Source: a virus. Taken from it: DNA of 30,827 nt. Position numbers and translations under genes: made by a program. This document shows positions 29,244-30,827 of the stretch, in pieces; the stretch's first letter is position 1; each line of letters begins with the position of its first letter. Below the pieces are notes generated by a model that worked only from the letters and a program-made list of their open reading frames with translations, was not told where the DNA came from and did not search any database. Where the stretch lies: positions 1-30,827 of the IMG/VR virus record IMGVR_UViG_3300031603_000019; one strand, given 5' to 3'.

Positions 29244-30827
29244 TTATTGAATTTTGTTTAATGAATCAACATAAACTTTTCCATAAAATTCGCCCCTAAG
29301 CATTTGCTTAGCGTATCTAGTCATGACACCTTTACGGGGTGTGAAAGTTTGTGGGTCATACACTAAAGGAGTCATAATCAATGGAATATATGGTGCGTAA
29401 ACTGCTCCAGTCTCAAGGAATTGATTTCCTCTGTATCCCATAAGGATTACATTCTCTTTCATATAAGGATTCTTATATACTGTGAATCTGCTATTCAAAG
29501 CACCAATCTTCTGTACACCAAATGCGAATTGTGCATCGCCATTATCTGCTGAACTAGCATATCCTGGGATAGATTCGATTATTGTTGCAACATCCGGAGA
29601 TACTACGATGAAGTTTGCTCCACCTCTCATTGTTTTTGAGTGAATTTTGTTAGATACACCAGCGATAACTGTTCCTAAAGTCTGGAACCATGCTCCTTGA
29701 TTGAAAGAAGATGCTTGTGCTGCTACAGTAGAATAGTTAGCAAATGCTGAACCATTCCATTCTCTACCAACTTGCGTTGACCAATAACCAGTAGTCTTAG
29801 CTTCAGTAATTAACATATCTAATATTTCGAAATCAATCTCTTGTGAGATGTATTCTGATAACATAGAAGTTAATTCAGCTTCTGCATCAATACTGTGGTA
29901 TGCGTTTAAATCTTGTGCGAATTCAGGAGTCCATTGTGCTCTTAACTTTCTAGTCTTAGCAACGATTGGAATTGATTTCATCTCAACATTTAATTCAGGA
30001 ACTGCTGTTGTAGTACCAGTCTCCTCAAAATCACCTCTAGTGATATCTGTTGGTTGTTTGTGATACTTAACAACTAAATGAGTGTTTGCACTAATACCTG
30101 ATGTAGCTTTTACTACGAATCTGATATCACCACCAACTAATTTAGTAAACTGTGGGAATTGGTCATCTACATCTACATCTACAATTCTAAATGCTCTAAC
30201 ACCGTCTAAATCTAAACCAGTCATAGAAGCAGTTGGTACTGCTACTGTAAATACTTCACTATCAGCGATTTCAGTTGCGTAAGATTGACTAAATGCAGTA
30301 TCATGATTATAAGTAGTAGCTGTAACTGATCCAGTTACAAATTTGTTAGTTCCAGCAGAACCTAATGTTTGTGCTACAGTTGATACATCATTGATTGAAT
30401 AACCAAATCTCCCTGCACCATATAATCCACCACTAGCATCTGATGTAGTATCAGTAATACCGAATACAGAATCTGCTTGAGAATCTTTACCAGAACCGGA
30501 AGTGAATCCAGGTTGAGCTGTACCATATTTAAAGTCTAAGTAAAATACTAATCCACTTGGTAAGTTCATAGGTTGAACTGAAACGAAATCTTTCGATACT
30601 ATTTCAGAAAATACTCTTCTTACTAAAGGAAGTGCTACTCCAGCCCATTCTTCTTGATTTGCTTGTGTTCCAGTAGAAGATGCTTCTTTTACTAATTGTT
30701 TTGCTTGGTTTTCTAAAAGTGTTGCTACGCCTGCTCTTTCGATATCGTTGTCAATTCCTTCTAATAAACCTGTCTTTTCCCATTTTCCAGCTAAAGCTCT
30801 TGTAGCTTCAGATAATCTAGCGGTATG
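29244..30827 (-). CDS. Major capsid protein (gp23-like), 5' end outside the window
   Basis: The frame is open to the right edge. The ATG at 30569 is internal: 86 further in-frame residues precede it (for example ARLSEATRALAGKWEKTG and EEWAGVALPLVRRVFSEI), joining into FVSVQPMNLPSGLVFYL, the conserved QPM-x-x-P-x-G-L-x-F segment of T4 gp23. The visible part is 527 residues; T4 gp23 has 521 including its cleaved propeptide. Later landmarks are VKYHKQPTDITRGDFEETGT, KSIPIVAKTRKLRAQWTPEF, AQDLNAYHSIDAEAELTSML, GANFIVVSPDVATIIESI and PYIPLIMTPLVYDPQTFTPR, ending RGEFYGKVYVDSLNKIQ. It builds the HK97-fold icosahedral shell. Propeptide and start lie beyond the edge. Confidence 0.95.
   Translation of the reverse strand, partial: HTARLSEATRALAGKWEKTGLLEGIDNDIERAGVATLLENQAKQLVKEASSTGTQANQEEWAGVALPLVRRVFSEIVSKDFVSVQPMNLPSGLVFYLDFKYGTAQPGFTSGSGKDSQADSVFGITDTTSDASGGLYGAGRFGYSINDVSTVAQTLGSAGTNKFVTGSVTATTYNHDTAFSQSYATEIADSEVFTVAVPTASMTGLDLDGVRAFRIVDVDVDDQFPQFTKLVGGDIRFVVKATSGISANTHLVVKYHKQPTDITRGDFEETGTTTAVPELNVEMKSIPIVAKTRKLRAQWTPEFAQDLNAYHSIDAEAELTSMLSEYISQEIDFEILDMLITEAKTTGYWSTQVGREWNGSAFANYSTVAAQASSFNQGAWFQTLGTVIAGVSNKIHSKTMRGGANFIVVSPDVATIIESIPGYASSADNGDAQFAFGVQKIGALNSRFTVYKNPYMKENVILMGYRGNQFLETGAVYAPYIPLIMTPLVYDPQTFTPRKGVMTRYAKQMLRGEFYGKVYVDSLNKIQ

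Noticed and set aside
1-30827. tRNA genes, rRNA or an integrase/attachment site
   Set aside because: None was recognised by eye on either strand; the few intergenic gaps are too short or lack cloverleaf features.

Overview
The window is one continuous, AT-rich, entirely minus-strand stretch of a contractile-tailed (myovirus) phage genome of the extended T4-like or 'far-T4' type. This rests on a recognisable T4-style morphogenesis set: major capsid protein (gp23-like), neck and tail-completion proteins (gp13/gp14/gp15-like), tail sheath (gp18-like), tail tube (gp19-like), tape measure, baseplate hub and a LysM wedge protein (gp53-like). The host is probably a member of the Bacteroidota. Two promoters at the left end have the Bacteroidota sigma layout, TTTG-N20-TAnnTTTx, and many left-end genes start behind A/T-rich leaders with no Shine-Dalgarno sequence. 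No host or genus can be proven from the window.

Read in the direction of transcription (right to left), the layout is as follows. The major capsid gene enters from the right edge (29244-30827, 5' end missing) and ends in a strong terminator. A free-standing GIY-YIG homing endonuclease gene (28525-29109) and phoH (27793-28452) follow. Next comes a receptor-binding and decoration block (19715-27733): two small paralogous adaptors, small fibre-like proteins, a 443-aa fibre-like protein, a 762-aa tail fibre with an internal S74 chaperone/protease domain, two small unknowns, and three tandem LamG-fold paralogues. The neck and tail block (9405-19628) carries gp13-, gp14- and gp15-like proteins, a small coiled-coil protein, sheath, tube, a tail-assembly chaperone with a probable +1 programmed frameshift, a small unknown and the tape measure. 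The baseplate block (2979-9356) carries a 1025-aa protein with 17 N-terminal 15-aa repeats, a LysM protein, the hub and a 210-aa probable structural protein. The left end (1-2857) is a different module of small unknown genes leading into a family A DNA polymerase gene that runs off the left edge.

Two regulatory classes are visible. The left module has host-type promoters with a shared initially transcribed sequence. Most structural transcription units have a nine-base element, ATATTTATA (coding strand), 17-85 bases upstream of the start codon. I interpret it as the late promoter element of this phage. Several structural units end in stem-loops, three of them with T-runs.

The most notable observations are the +1 frameshift site in the tail chaperone, the candidate late-promoter family, the internally placed S74 domain followed by a discoidin-like module, and two kinds of protein-length repeat (15 aa x17 and 52 aa x3). 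A family A polymerase with a His where family A usually has Glu in motif A, next to a T4-like structural cassette, is also unusual.
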